DNA of 64,000 nt, from positions 124,001 to 188,000 of the IMG/VR virus record IMGVR_UViG_3300027573_000779. One strand, given 5' to 3'. Every line of letters starts with the position of its first letter. The stretch's first letter is position 1. The notes under the pieces were generated by a model that worked only from the letters and a program-made list of their open reading frames with translations, searched no databases and was not told the origin of the DNA. Position numbers and translations under genes: made by a program. Shown here one piece after another: positions 42,439-50,321 of this stretch. Source of the DNA: a virus.

Positions 42439-42744
42439 TTATCCTTGGAACAGTCCGTCACTATAAGGTTGATAATCCTTTTTGGCCATTATCTCCTTAA
42501 CCCTTTCCTCTGTCACTTCGCGCCAACCAACGGGCAAACATTGATACCATTGACCTTTGAACTTCACAAAGTCGCCAGACGACATAGAACGGACATGTAA
42601 TTTGCAGAAAAGTGTTGATTCACAACCACTTCCAGCGTTGAAAGCCGCAAAAATGTCCTCTAAGCCCAAATTGTCATCCCACACACTGGAAAACTCTACA
42701 GTTTGCGCCGCACCAAAGGAACGGGGATATTTAATTTCAATCAT
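42439..42744 (-). CDS. Hypothetical protein
   Basis: 101 aa. Promoter TTGCAA-16-TAGAAT (42751-42778), 6 nt before the ATG. Contains FVKFKGQWYQCLPVGW. Unknown. Confidence 0.55.
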   Translation of the reverse strand: MIEIKYPRSFGAAQTVEFSSVWDDNLGLEDIFAAFNAGSGCESTLFCKLHVRSMSSGDFVKFKGQWYQCLPVGWREVTEERVKEIMAKKDYQPYSDGLFQG

Positions 42745-42857
42745 GCACCCATTCTAGCAAGACTTTTTAAAGTTGCAACCCTAAAAGTTTGCCTAAAATG
42801 TAGACACCCAAGAAAAAGAATCAATTAAAGTCAATAAGAACAGCAATTAAGAGCCAC

Positions 42858-43064
42858 TTAAGACCCATTATCAAGGTAACTTATCAAAACATCATTCTGT
42901 GCTTGGTCCTTTACTTGGTCCCAAATTGAGTCATGAATTGGCCAAATTACGTTCCGAACTTGGTTCTCAACTTGGTCTGGAGTCTGGCCTTTAATTTGGC
43001 TTCTCATATGCCACATTTGGCTTCTGACGTGCTGTTGCCAAATTTGAACCTTTAAAGCATCCAT
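42858..43064 (-). CDS. Tetrapeptide (xDQV) repeat family protein
   Basis: 68 aa. Diverged repeats: QIWQQHVRSQMWHMRSQI, DQVENQVRNVIW and IWDQVKDQ. First (rightmost in gene order, lowest coordinate) member of the family. Follows the membrane microprotein by 5 nt. Confidence 0.55.
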   Translation of the reverse strand: MDALKVQIWQQHVRSQMWHMRSQIKGQTPDQVENQVRNVIWPIHDSIWDQVKDQAQNDVLISYLDNGS

Positions 43065-43069
43065 TCCCT

Positions 43070-43219
43070 TTAATTAATACTATCAATTAGCTTACCAAGA
43101 ACAGAATTTTTATATCCACTCTCCGTTGCATCCATTACGAGACAGACCAACGGAAAAATTGTAATTGTACACACAATCAGCAAAAAAAGGATAATTATTG
43201 CTCTGGCAAAAACTCTCAT
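43070..43219 (-). CDS. Single-pass membrane microprotein
   Basis: 49 aa. N-terminal TM helix (residues about 6-29, ARAIIILFLLIVCTITIFPL) with a basic start, then a polar tail. Abuts 43221-43436 (1 nt). Confidence 0.5.
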   Translation of the reverse strand: MRVFARAIIILFLLIVCTITIFPLVCLVMDATESGYKNSVLGKLIDSIN

Positions 43220-43220
43220 A

Positions 43221-43436
43221 TTAATCTTTTGTGTTTATGTTTTCTTCTAAACCCTTAACTATACATTCTGCCCATCGTGCGCCGAACCTCTTGTCATCAA
43301 GCTCCTTATCAATTTCCTTTAGAAAGGACTGAATGTCTCTGCCTAAACCATCAGGGTAGCCGTCGCCATGCCTATAGACAATGGCTCCAGTTGAATCGTC
43401 GCTGTAACAGAAATGAATTGTAGCTCTAGTTGACAT
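43221..43436 (-). CDS. Conserved small phage protein (YRHGDGYP type)
   Basis: 71 aa. STRATIHFCY and AIVYRHGDGYPDGLG match a small conserved phage/bacterial family of unknown function. Promoter TTGACG-16-TATAAT (43443-43470), 6 nt before the ATG. Confidence 0.65.
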   Translation of the reverse strand: MSTRATIHFCYSDDSTGAIVYRHGDGYPDGLGRDIQSFLKEIDKELDDKRFGARWAECIVKGLEENINTKD

Positions 43437-43466
43437 ATTTGGATTATACGATATCTTTTTAAAACG

Positions 43467-43673
43467 TCAAGCGCCCGTTAATGGTTCAAACGTCCTATCT
43501 TTAGGCCAACGGGCTAACCTATGGTCGTTAGCGTATTTTAGCCAAGCTTCTGCTTTTTCTTTATCCTTCCAAATATTCAAGGCAATCTGGCGCATTTCTA
43601 GGGCAGTTTGTTCCTCTTGATAATGCCACATATCCCTATCATCTGAGGACTTAATGTCACGCCAAGAAATCAT
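43467..43673 (-). CDS. Small hypothetical protein
   Basis: 68 aa. Preceded by hairpin repeat 43677-43695. Its end (LTGA-stop) runs into the -35 of the next promoter. Confidence 0.55.
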   Translation of the reverse strand: MISWRDIKSSDDRDMWHYQEEQTALEMRQIALNIWKDKEKAEAWLKYANDHRLARWPKDRTFEPLTGA

Positions 43674-43676
43674 ATG

Positions 43677-43695
43677 CTCAAACGCCGCAGGGCTT
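43677..43695 (-). repeat. Inter-cistronic hairpin repeat
   Basis: Minus AAGCCCTGCGGCGTTTGAG, then CAT and the ATG of 43467-43673. Confidence 0.55.
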
Positions 43696-43934
43696 TAGCT
43701 TTTCGTTTTTATAGGTTTCGCGCTTAGCCAGAGAGTTTGAACTTTCTTTGATTTGGGAAACAACTTATCTAAAATATTTTCTGCTTCTTTAATGTGATGT
43801 TCAAGCGCCGCCTTTGATTGTTCTTTATACTGGTCACTGGACTGAACGAAACTTTTATATAGCTGGACAATCATATCCAATCTACAGTTAGCGTTCTCAG
43901 TTTCGCGAATAAAATCTAAAGCGTTTGTCTTCAT
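43695..43934 (-). CDS. Small hypothetical protein
   Basis: 79 aa, helical. Preceded by hairpin-repeat variant 43938-43956. Unknown. Confidence 0.5.
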   Translation of the reverse strand: MKTNALDFIRETENANCRLDMIVQLYKSFVQSSDQYKEQSKAALEHHIKEAENILDKLFPKSKKVQTLWLSAKPIKTKS

Positions 43935-43955
43935 ACTCTCAAGTGTCGCAGGGTT

Positions 43956-44108
43956 TTAATTCCAAAATGCAATTCCGTGGCTAAATTCTTCTAAATGAAG
44001 AGGGTTCATTTCAAGGTCATTTAAACCATGTATATCAATGTAGGCGATAGGCAAATCATCTTTAGCGCCGTTTTTCTCCAGCAATTCTTTAAGTTCTTTC
44101 CACGTCAT
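43956..44108 (-). CDS. Small hypothetical protein
   Basis: 50 aa (MTWKELKELLEKNGAKDDLP...), similar in style to small phage proteins of unknown role. Promoter TTGCGG-16-TATTCT (44116-44143), 7 nt before the ATG. Confidence 0.55.
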   Translation of the reverse strand: MTWKELKELLEKNGAKDDLPIAYIDIHGLNDLEMNPLHLEEFSHGIAFWN

Positions 44109-44146
44109 AAACAAGAGAATACGATATTTTTTTTATTCCGCAAGCT

Positions 44147-44521
44147 TTAACTTGGGTTAATAAAAGGATTAAACTTAGACTGAGAGTCAAGATTTCTATC
44201 TAAGATGCTCTGTTGCAACATCTTAATAGCTTCAACGCAATCAGCATCTTTAGGTCCGCGCCCTTTGTTCTTTTTAATGTGATTCCAGATTTTATCTGTA
44301 GCACAACACCAAGGAAGATTTGTATTCCAATCATTGTCTTCTTTTTGGAAGCCAATACCAACTGTGCCAAACTTGGGAAAACATACAATTGCCTGATTCT
44401 TACTAACTTTAACCCGCATCAACCAAAAATCTTCATCCAATGGAGGAGTTATTAAAAGTGTGTTGCCAAAAGGTTTTGGGTCTTGAATTTTGTTTGAATT
44501 AAGTTCAATTGTAAGTTTCAT
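44147..44521 (-). CDS. Hypothetical protein
   Basis: 124 aa; start 44521 from promoter TTGATT-16-TATCAT (44528-44555), 6 nt away. Contains FWLMRVKVSKNQAIVCFPKF. Unknown. Confidence 0.55.
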   Translation of the reverse strand: MKLTIELNSNKIQDPKPFGNTLLITPPLDEDFWLMRVKVSKNQAIVCFPKFGTVGIGFQKEDNDWNTNLPWCCATDKIWNHIKKNKGRGPKDADCVEAIKMLQQSILDRNLDSQSKFNPFINPS

Positions 44522-44544
44522 ATTCAGATGATACAAAATCTTTT

Positions 44545-44859
44545 TTAAGAATCAAGCTCTTTTTTAGCTCTTATGTCTATCCCAAATCGACAATAGCCCG
44601 CCCAAGCTGGAATGTTTGAGGCTGAACAGACCTGTAAATTATGCCACTTATGGAATTCTTTGGGCCAATACTTAGGGTCTGCAAGCACTCCTAGCCTAAA
44701 GTGTTCCCGCGCCTCATTAGGAGAATCTGCTAGAATAAAACGCCGCTGGTTCTGATAGCAACCCCACTCGCCTGTAGTCAACAAGTGTTCACTGGTAAAA
44801 GTAACCATCCATCGCTTGTCAGGGGGATACAGCTTGATATCAATTGGGTTTTCATTCAT
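44545..44859 (-). CDS. Hypothetical protein
   Basis: 104 aa. Promoter TTGACA-16-TATGAT (44866-44893), 6 nt before the ATG. Unknown. Confidence 0.55.
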   Translation of the reverse strand: MNENPIDIKLYPPDKRWMVTFTSEHLLTTGEWGCYQNQRRFILADSPNEAREHFRLGVLADPKYWPKEFHKWHNLQVCSASNIPAWAGYCRFGIDIRAKKELDS

Positions 44860-44889
44860 ATCCCAATCATATAATATCTTTTTTAACTG

Positions 44890-45162
44890 TCAACCTTGAA
44901 AATCTTCTCTAGGGGTTACCTTTATCTCAAGAGGAACAACCCAAAAAACCAACAAAAGGTCGCCATTGGGAACCTCTTCGAACCGTCCCACAGTCCAATT
45001 AAAAGATTTGTAATCTGCTAGCTTTTGCATCAAATGAGCGCCGCCATCTAGCGCCCCTTGCGGACTTTTACAGTTTAAGCCATACACATAAAAAGCCCCT
45101 ACTGATAAACCTCTGAAGTATACTGCCGTATATTCTCTGCTTGGAGTAATAATTGTTTTCAT
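44890..45162 (-). CDS. Small hypothetical protein
   Basis: 90 aa. C-terminal FEEVPNGDLLLVFWV resembles 28737-28970. Promoter TTGCGG-16-TAGAAT (45172-45199), 9 nt before the ATG. Confidence 0.55.
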   Translation of the reverse strand: MKTIITPSREYTAVYFRGLSVGAFYVYGLNCKSPQGALDGGAHLMQKLADYKSFNWTVGRFEEVPNGDLLLVFWVVPLEIKVTPREDFQG

Positions 45163-45206
45163 TGTTTTTGTATTCTACAACATCTTTTTTAACCCGCAAG
45201 CTTTTC

Positions 45207-45998
45207 TCATAACATGTTTATAGGTTTCAGCGCCCACCCGAATTGTTGGTTAACTTTAGAATAAAGCTCTCTAATCTCTTGTTCTGCTTTCTCAAGTCGT
45301 TCAAAATCAAGTGGATGTGCGTTTTTAACGTGGTCTCTAGCTTGATGATGCCCCGAATATTTACCCTTTAATAAGATTTGAGTATTACAAAATGAACATT
45401 TAAAGTATGTTTTCATCCTTGGCCCTAAAATCTTTTCTATTGACTGCCACCTTGTAAAAGCTTTCCCTATTAGTTTCTTCAGTCTATTGCGCCAATTGGT
45501 TATACGATACCTAGATTGATAGGGTCCGCTCATAAAAGTGCTGCCTTTTAAGAAAGTAAAAGTATCTAAAACCGCGCCGCTACAGAAGCTAATCTCATCT
45601 TTAAACTTAATTTTGTCACCCTTTTTAACCTTTACTGTTGACCGCTTCTTAATGTTCTCCCAACACCTATCGCGCCACTGTTGCGCCCATTCATAAGTTG
45701 TTGGTGTTAAAAGCTTTAGGATTCTTTCAGGACACTCAGATTCACAAGGTCCCATTTCCTCACTCATATCCTTGTAGCCAAAATTATAGTAATCGTGTGG
45801 TTTATAACCCAACAAGCACACAATACCAATAACGCTCTTTCTTGTGCCATCTTCGTTCAGACACTCATAAGCTAGGTAGGCTGTGCGATAACCCTTTACC
45901 GCGCAATCAATCACACACCCCTGTTTGCCATTGAATTCCTTCTCAAAGAATTCTCGAACTGAAACGCCTTGATTTTTGTTTGTAAATGTCCAACCCAT
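45207..45998 (-). CDS. DUF6927-like protein with C2H2 finger
   Basis: 263 aa. Starts MGWTF; NFGYKDMSEEMGPCESECP and LLTP...WRDRCWENI fit a conserved phage family I associate with DUF6927. C-terminal finger CSFCNT ... H ... H. A promoter (46075-46102) lies far upstream and two hairpin repeats occupy the leader (46004-46022, 46038-46052). Confidence 0.6.
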   Translation of the reverse strand: MGWTFTNKNQGVSVREFFEKEFNGKQGCVIDCAVKGYRTAYLAYECLNEDGTRKSVIGIVCLLGYKPHDYYNFGYKDMSEEMGPCESECPERILKLLTPTTYEWAQQWRDRCWENIKKRSTVKVKKGDKIKFKDEISFCSGAVLDTFTFLKGSTFMSGPYQSRYRITNWRNRLKKLIGKAFTRWQSIEKILGPRMKTYFKCSFCNTQILLKGKYSGHHQARDHVKNAHPLDFERLEKAEQEIRELYSKVNQQFGWALKPINML

Positions 45999-46003
45999 AT
46001 GCG

Positions 46004-46052
46004 CTCAAAAGCCGCGAGGCTTAGTAATTTTTTGGTTAACGCCGCAGGGCTT
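46004..46052 (-). repeat. Two hairpin repeats in one leader
   Basis: Minus AAGCCTCGCGGCTTTTGAG forms a perfect 5-bp stem with loop TCGC; a second copy AAGCCCTGCGGCGTT is further upstream. Both lie between the promoter at 46075-46102 and the ATG at 45998. Confidence 0.55.
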
Positions 46053-46106
46053 AATTGCCCTTAAAGCTATAGACAAGATACACTATCTTTTTAAACTGTC
46101 AACGCT

Positions 46107-46298
46107 CTATGAAAGGCTATGCTGTATATGAGCTAAGTATGAGGCTCTTTTAATCTTCTTCTCTGCTAGGTAAGCTGCCTTTCTCTCCCTTTTGTTTGGG
46201 AACAAAGAAAGCATAACGTCTTCGTGATTTGTGGAATTACCTAATGCGTAAAGAAGATTTTCGGTTTCAAATTGGGTTAATTGAAATGTAACTTTCAT
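46107..46298 (-). CDS. Small hypothetical protein
   Basis: 63 aa, ATGA-coupled to 46295-46495. Helical. Confidence 0.5.
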   Translation of the reverse strand: MKVTFQLTQFETENLLYALGNSTNHEDVMLSLFPNKRERKAAYLAEKKIKRASYLAHIQHSLS

Positions 46299-46495
46299 AT
46301 TGAATGCAAACCTGTTTTCTCAAGCTCTTCAGGACCAAAAGCAACATTTAACATATCAACCGTAACAGAATAGCAACCGTTTTCGGGTATTAGTCTATTT
46401 ACAACCCCACATTGACCTTTCCATGCGCCAGTGAGGATTCTAACCCTGTCGCCAATATTAAAGGATTGCTGTTCTTCTTTTGAGTCTTTATTCAT
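46295..46495 (-). CDS. Small KOW-like protein
   Basis: 66 aa. IGDRVRILTGAWKGQCGVV is a KOW-type motif, usually RNA or ribosome binding. Promoter TTGACA-16-TATAAT (46504-46531), 8 nt before the ATG. Confidence 0.65.
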   Translation of the reverse strand: MNKDSKEEQQSFNIGDRVRILTGAWKGQCGVVNRLIPENGCYSVTVDMLNVAFGPEELEKTGLHSI

Positions 46496-46533
46496 CTGTG
46501 GGGATTATACAAAATCTTTTTAAAATGTCAATG

Positions 46534-46552
46534 CTCCAAAGCCGCAGGGCTT
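46534..46552 (-). repeat. Hairpin repeat just before a promoter
   Basis: Minus AAGCCCTGCGGCTTTGGAG leads directly into TTGACA of the 46504-46531 promoter, not into an ATG. Confidence 0.5.
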
Positions 46553-46606
46553 TTTAATATGAATTGAATATCTGTTGTAATTTGGTCCGCAATTGGGTCC
46601 CCAATT

Positions 46607-46714
46607 TTAACCAACTGTTCGGTCCCAAATGTGATTTTCAACTTGTTCTTGAACTTGGTCCCTAATTTCGTACCTAACTTGGTCTTCAAGTGTATCCCAA
46701 ACTTTCTTCCCTAT
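46607..46714 (-). pseudogene. Degenerate xDQV repeat gene
   Basis: 35 codons with clear repeat (VWDTLEDQVRYEIRDQVQEQ) but no ATG, GTG or TTG at the 5' end (first codon ATA), truncated by TAA. Confidence 0.4.
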
Positions 46715-46719
46715 TTATG

Positions 46720-46738
46720 CTCAGACGCCGCAAGGCTT
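46720..46738 (-). repeat. Hairpin repeat overlapping a gene end
   Basis: Minus AAGCCTTGCGGCGTCTGAG encodes the last residues KPCGV-stop of 46721-46927, showing the element can sit inside coding sequence. Confidence 0.5.
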
Positions 46739-46927
46739 AAAGTTTATTGGTATCACCATTACTTCAATTGGTTTAGAATGTTCGCTTGTCCCATAACCCA
46801 TCTTTAGCGCCGCCGCCCTAGATTTAAATAACTGGTGCGTGTTAGGCAAAAGCCATCTCTTTCTAAGTATATGTTGTGCTTTTTTATGGTGATAACTCTC
46901 ACACCAAGAACACCAAGGAATTTTCAT
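46721..46927 (-). CDS. Small basic hypothetical protein
   Basis: 68 aa. CSWCESYHHKKAQH is a possible zinc site. Promoter TTGACA-16-TATAAT (46936-46963), 8 nt before the ATG. Confidence 0.55.
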   Translation of the reverse strand: MKIPWCSWCESYHHKKAQHILRKRWLLPNTHQLFKSRAAALKMGYGTSEHSKPIEVMVIPINFKPCGV

Positions 46928-46952
46928 ATAGCCAGATTATACAAAATCTTTT

Positions 46953-47222
46953 TTAAGTGTCAATAATTTCCCGCCTATTGATAATCTTTATTCCCGAATG
47001 ATGACAGTGTGGACACTTTTCCTCTGCAACTTCCCCCGTTACTTTAAACTGTGTTCCACAATCACAAGTAAAAGGAGCATGTCTGTTAATATCAGAGAAA
47101 ACATCTACGGGCGCGTCCTGAAGGGTATAAATTCTTAAAAGACAGTCGCCTCCTTTCGATTGAGCTTCTTGTTCTAAGCCGCAACCGGGACAATGAATGA
47201 TAACTGTATCGAAACAACCCAT
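46953..47222 (-). CDS. Small double zinc-ribbon protein
   Basis: 89 aa. Cys pairs CPGCGL, CDCG and CPHCHH. Promoter TTGACA-15-TATACT (47229-47255), 6 nt before the ATG. Confidence 0.6.
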   Translation of the reverse strand: MGCFDTVIIHCPGCGLEQEAQSKGGDCLLRIYTLQDAPVDVFSDINRHAPFTCDCGTQFKVTGEVAEEKCPHCHHSGIKIINRREIIDT

Positions 47223-47295
47223 ATTAAGAGTATACTAAATCTTTTAAATTGTCAATCGTATTTGTTGAGCATTACGCTCAGGGCACATTTCTTTC

Positions 47296-47625
47296 TTACA
47301 CTTCATATATACGTCGAGTTCCACACTTAGGACACCAACCGCTTTCGTCAAGGTGACGCGCCTTACAAGTAGGACATATTTCTGTGGGATTTTCAAGCTT
47401 TTGGACAAGACCGCCCACCGAAACAATGCTCTTGTCTTCAATTTCTGCCTTCTTACGCAACCATTCAATTTCCGCGCTCTCCGCACTTTTAGCTGTCAAT
47501 TCCCTTACAATTTGCATAAGTGTTTGAAACGCAATGTTTTTGGTTGTACAAAGTCCATAAGACCTATTAACAAATTGTACTCCGTTGCGTTCAAAAGCTT
47601 CTTTAATTTCTTGTTCGGTCATCAC
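47296..47625 (-). CDS. Zinc-ribbon protein
   Basis: 109 aa. C-terminal ribbon CPTCKARHLDESGWCPKCGT after a helical N-terminus. ATGA-type overlap with the upstream gene. Confidence 0.55.
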   Translation of the reverse strand: MMTEQEIKEAFERNGVQFVNRSYGLCTTKNIAFQTLMQIVRELTAKSAESAEIEWLRKKAEIEDKSIVSVGGLVQKLENPTEICPTCKARHLDESGWCPKCGTRRIYEV

Positions 47626-47855
47626 GATTCCTTTGTAACATAAGGCCAGTAGATAATATACTCTAATCCCATATTGTCTTGGCAGTATTGTTTTAGTTTC
47701 CTGTGTTTCTTGGCTAAATCAATCACCAACTGAGGATTGCCTGTTACAATTCCCATACATTGGCGACCAAACATTCCGCGCCCCGAATAATCATAGCGCA
47801 CTTCGCCGCCAACTTCTTCTGAGATTTCTTCAATGATTTTTTTGTTGGTTGTCAT
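47622..47855 (-). CDS. Small hypothetical protein
   Basis: 77 aa (MTTNKKIIEEISEEVGGEVR...). The frame is open further upstream to 48110, but that part is only the other frame of an xDQV-family gene; the start at 47855 follows that gene's stop by 1 nt. Confidence 0.55.
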   Translation of the reverse strand: MTTNKKIIEEISEEVGGEVRYDYSGRGMFGRQCMGIVTGNPQLVIDLAKKHRKLKQYCQDNMGLEYIIYWPYVTKES

Positions 47856-47856
47856 A

Positions 47857-48081
47857 CTAAGTGTTAAAGTTTTTATCGTCTTCGGCTTCTTTCTGAGACT
47901 GGTTCCGAATTTGACTCCCGATTTGTTCCCAAATTTGTTCTCCAATCTGATTCTTGAAGTGTTTCCAAGTATATAGCCAAATATGATTCCCGGTTTGTTC
48001 CAATACTTGGTTATTAATGCTATCAGATACTTGCGATATCTGCTCCCAAACCGGCTCTTTTTTAAAGACAATAATATCCAT
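47857..48081 (-). CDS. Tetrapeptide repeat family protein
   Basis: 74-75 aa. Repeats: VWEQISQV, NNQVLEQTGNHIW, NQIGEQIWEQIGSQIRNQ. Start at 48081 gives a 20-nt overlap with the upstream gene; starts at 48099 or 48114 are possible. Confidence 0.5.
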   Translation of the reverse strand: MDIIVFKKEPVWEQISQVSDSINNQVLEQTGNHIWLYTWKHFKNQIGEQIWEQIGSQIRNQSQKEAEDDKNFNT

Positions 48082-48451
48082 AAACACATCTGCTGCCATT
48101 TCGGGTGCAATCATGATTGTCATAAACAACCCCGTCAATAACAGCAACAAAATGTTTACTAACTTGACAAATTAGCTTACCTTTGGGTAGTTCATTAGCT
48201 CTCAAGTGAACTTTACAGCCTTGACCAATAAACATAGTTGGCACCCAAGTCCAACCCAAACTCTTTAAATAGGCTCTCAATACTGACCTTTTTACCCCTC
48301 CCTGATAGCCCTTTTTTGGCCGCAAAGCGTCATAAATCTCCTGATAAGGTTTACCAGTGACAATCGAAACAGCCCTAACAGAACAGTCACCCGTTTTGCC
48401 TTTGTAACCAGCATCAACTCTTCCTCCGTCTGTCAAAACAACATTGTTCAT
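48062..48451 (-). CDS. Putative papain-like cysteine protease-fold protein
   Basis: 129 aa. GDCSVRAVSIVTGKPYQEIYDAL, then a late KHFVAVIDGVVYDNHD gives Cys, His and Asp/Asn in the order of C39/papain-like enzymes. Activity unproven. Start 48451 from promoter TTGATT-16-TATTAT (48458-48485), 6 nt away. Confidence 0.55.
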   Translation of the reverse strand: MNNVVLTDGGRVDAGYKGKTGDCSVRAVSIVTGKPYQEIYDALRPKKGYQGGVKRSVLRAYLKSLGWTWVPTMFIGQGCKVHLRANELPKGKLICQVSKHFVAVIDGVVYDNHDCTRNGSRCVYGYYCL

Positions 48452-48481
48452 GCTGCAATAATACAAAGTCTTTTTTAAAAA

Positions 48482-48733
48482 TCAACCTAAAAATTCATTA
48501 CCGCAAGAGCATTTGTAAGTAACTTTAGAACCATTCTGAACAGTTATATAAGTGGTCCCCGGTGGAGGCCAAGGTCCATCATAATCAAGACTAAAATCCT
48601 TTGGCAAAACCTCTTCGTCATAAGTGATAGGTTCAGATTTAACTATTGCCTCAGGGCCAATTTCCTCTTGGCACTTTGGGCAAACCCTGATACCGTCATC
48701 AACCTCAGGGGGGTCATTCCAATAATCATTCAT
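48482..48733 (-). CDS. Zinc-ribbon protein
   Basis: 83 aa. CPKCQEE and CSCGNE make a ribbon around an acidic Pro-rich centre. Start at 48733 directly follows hairpin repeat 48737-48754; the longer frame to 48787 covers a mini xDQV ORF. Confidence 0.6.
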   Translation of the reverse strand: MNDYWNDPPEVDDGIRVCPKCQEEIGPEAIVKSEPITYDEEVLPKDFSLDYDGPWPPPGTTYITVQNGSKVTYKCSCGNEFLG

Positions 48734-48736
48734 ACT

Positions 48737-48754
48737 CTCAAGCGCCGAGGGGTT
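48737..48754 (-). repeat. Inter-cistronic hairpin repeat
   Basis: Minus AACCCCTCGGCGCTTGAG, 3 nt before the ATG of 48482-48733. Confidence 0.5.
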
Positions 48755-48803
48755 AAAAAAATTTAATATTCCGAACTTGGTCCCCAACTTGACCTTCGTT
48801 CAT
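48753..48803 (-). CDS. Mini xDQV ORF (16 aa)
   Basis: MNEGQVGDQVRNIKFF: the smallest repeat-family ORF, between 48812-49024 and a hairpin repeat. Remnant or microprotein. Confidence 0.3.
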   Translation of the reverse strand: MNEGQVGDQVRNIKFF

Positions 48804-48811
48804 AATATCGT

Positions 48812-49024
48812 TCAAAGTTTAATGTCTGGCCCACCAATACCCTTGATAATTCCGTTTTCAGCATAGGTAACATACAAAACATGTCTCTCTTCCTCTGAAA
48901 TGAGACCCGCATCGCCCAAGGCATCAACGTAACCCGCCAAATAAGGATTTGGAACTTGGTCCGACTCCTCATACATTTGGACCATAGCTTTTTCAATGAG
49001 GGTTATTGCGTGTTCTATGTTCAT
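48812..49024 (-). CDS. Small hypothetical protein
   Basis: 70 aa. NPYLAGYVDALGDAGLISEEE is a helical pattern seen in small phage proteins. Promoter TTGCAG-16-TATCTT (49031-49058), 6 nt before the ATG. Confidence 0.55.
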   Translation of the reverse strand: MNIEHAITLIEKAMVQMYEESDQVPNPYLAGYVDALGDAGLISEEERHVLYVTYAENGIIKGIGGPDIKL

Positions 49025-49063
49025 ACTGCAAAGATACAGTATCTTTTTAAACCTGCAAGCCTT

Positions 49064-49501
49064 TTATTCATCGTTCCAACATTGGCACCTAGGATTGTTA
49101 GACGACCCACAATACTTGCAGTAACTTTCCCACAACCCCAATCTCTCTTCATCCGTTAAACCGGATATAAGAGTTTTGAGATTAGTAAAATTTGGTGGTT
49201 GAATGCTCAGCCAGTGCCCCCAATAGATAGGCACACAGTTCTTTTGCCATTTACTACACCAGCCAATTCTAGGATGGTCTCTATCTGTCCTAAGAATATC
49301 AATAGCCTTTAAAGCCTCATCTTTATAGTTCCGCCAATAACTTTTGGCATAATCCTCTAAAAGTTCAGTCAAATCTTGTTCGTCCTTTGGTGCACAACCA
49401 GTTTGAATAAACAAAACTTCCTTAATATCTACCCTACCCTCGCAAATATCTCTAATACAACAGGATAGAGAGAAACCTATTAAATGGCGTTCCAGTTCCA
49501 T
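49064..49501 (-). CDS. Hypothetical protein, Cys-rich C-terminus
   Basis: 145 aa. Ends CKYCGSSNNPRCQCW, a likely metal site. 13 nt after 49515-49943, so part of its operon. Confidence 0.5.
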   Translation of the reverse strand: MELERHLIGFSLSCCIRDICEGRVDIKEVLFIQTGCAPKDEQDLTELLEDYAKSYWRNYKDEALKAIDILRTDRDHPRIGWCSKWQKNCVPIYWGHWLSIQPPNFTNLKTLISGLTDEERLGLWESYCKYCGSSNNPRCQCWNDE

Positions 49502-49514
49502 AATTAAAAAAATT

Positions 49515-49943
49515 TTAAATAATTCGTTTGATTAATTTTAATGAGGGACACAAAGCAATCTTTGACCCGTTTAAAAGCTTAGGTTTGAAAAGCGTCTTTC
49601 GCTCGGTTCCTAACGCTTCCCAATTATTCCATACGTTCAAACAATCATCAACTGTTTTGGGTGCCCAATTTAAATCAGCCTTATGCTCAACTGATAATGT
49701 AAATACTTGTAACGAATCGACTTCCCAAAGCTGCGTATTAGAAGTAATCGTTAAATTGTTGTATCTTTCTTGACCATCCTCTAGGTTATGATAAGCAAAT
49801 AATGGAGTGTTGCGGACCTTAGGAAAAGTTTCTATATTAGGAATATATTCGACCACTCTAAAGTTCATCCCTTCTGTCTTTAAATGTGGAGTCCATGAAT
49901 AAAGCTTTCCTTCAAATTCTTGAACAAGTTTGTAAACTACCAT
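49515..49943 (-). CDS. Hypothetical protein
   Basis: 142 aa. Start 49943 from promoter TTGCGG-16-TATCAT (49953-49980), 9 nt away. Unknown. Confidence 0.55.
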   Translation of the reverse strand: MVVYKLVQEFEGKLYSWTPHLKTEGMNFRVVEYIPNIETFPKVRNTPLFAYHNLEDGQERYNNLTITSNTQLWEVDSLQVFTLSVEHKADLNWAPKTVDDCLNVWNNWEALGTERKTLFKPKLLNGSKIALCPSLKLIKRII

Positions 49944-49983
49944 AAAAAAGGCATGATACAATATATTTTTTAAACCGCAAGCA

Positions 49984-50316
49984 TTATTTGTCTACAGAGA
50001 TTGAAAGATAGACAGGATAGTTGATACCAGCTTCGCTATCAGGAAAAAGGTCGCGTAATATTCTCTCTGCGTAAACATATGTCTCTCCACCCTCACCATC
50101 CTTCTTATCGAACCAATTCCAACCTCTAGAATGAGGGGTCACCCAAAGTTTATGGCCTTTTATTCTTTTGGTTGAGACCGTTATTTTGATGTGGCGAGGC
50201 TCTTTACCTAGTAACCTATACACAAAACCCGCACATATCGCCATGTGGTCGTTATGCCAGTAAGCGCCGTCATCTAAGGTAAGAAAAAAAGTCAGTTTAC
50301 TAATCAATTTTCTCAT
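49984..50316 (-). CDS. Hypothetical protein, paralogue family A
   Basis: 110 aa. Aligns with 28975-29337 and more weakly 28395-28730, although these lie in the opposite arm. No promoter of the common type; follows a broken gene by 5 nt. Confidence 0.55.
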   Translation of the reverse strand: MRKLISKLTFFLTLDDGAYWHNDHMAICAGFVYRLLGKEPRHIKITVSTKRIKGHKLWVTPHSRGWNWFDKKDGEGGETYVYAERILRDLFPDSEAGINYPVYLSISVDK

Positions 50317-50321
50317 GGGGC

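Noticed and set aside
47622-48110. 162-aa version of the gene ending at 47622
   Set aside because: Its first half is an alternative frame of an xDQV repeat gene; the start at 47855 fits the junction.
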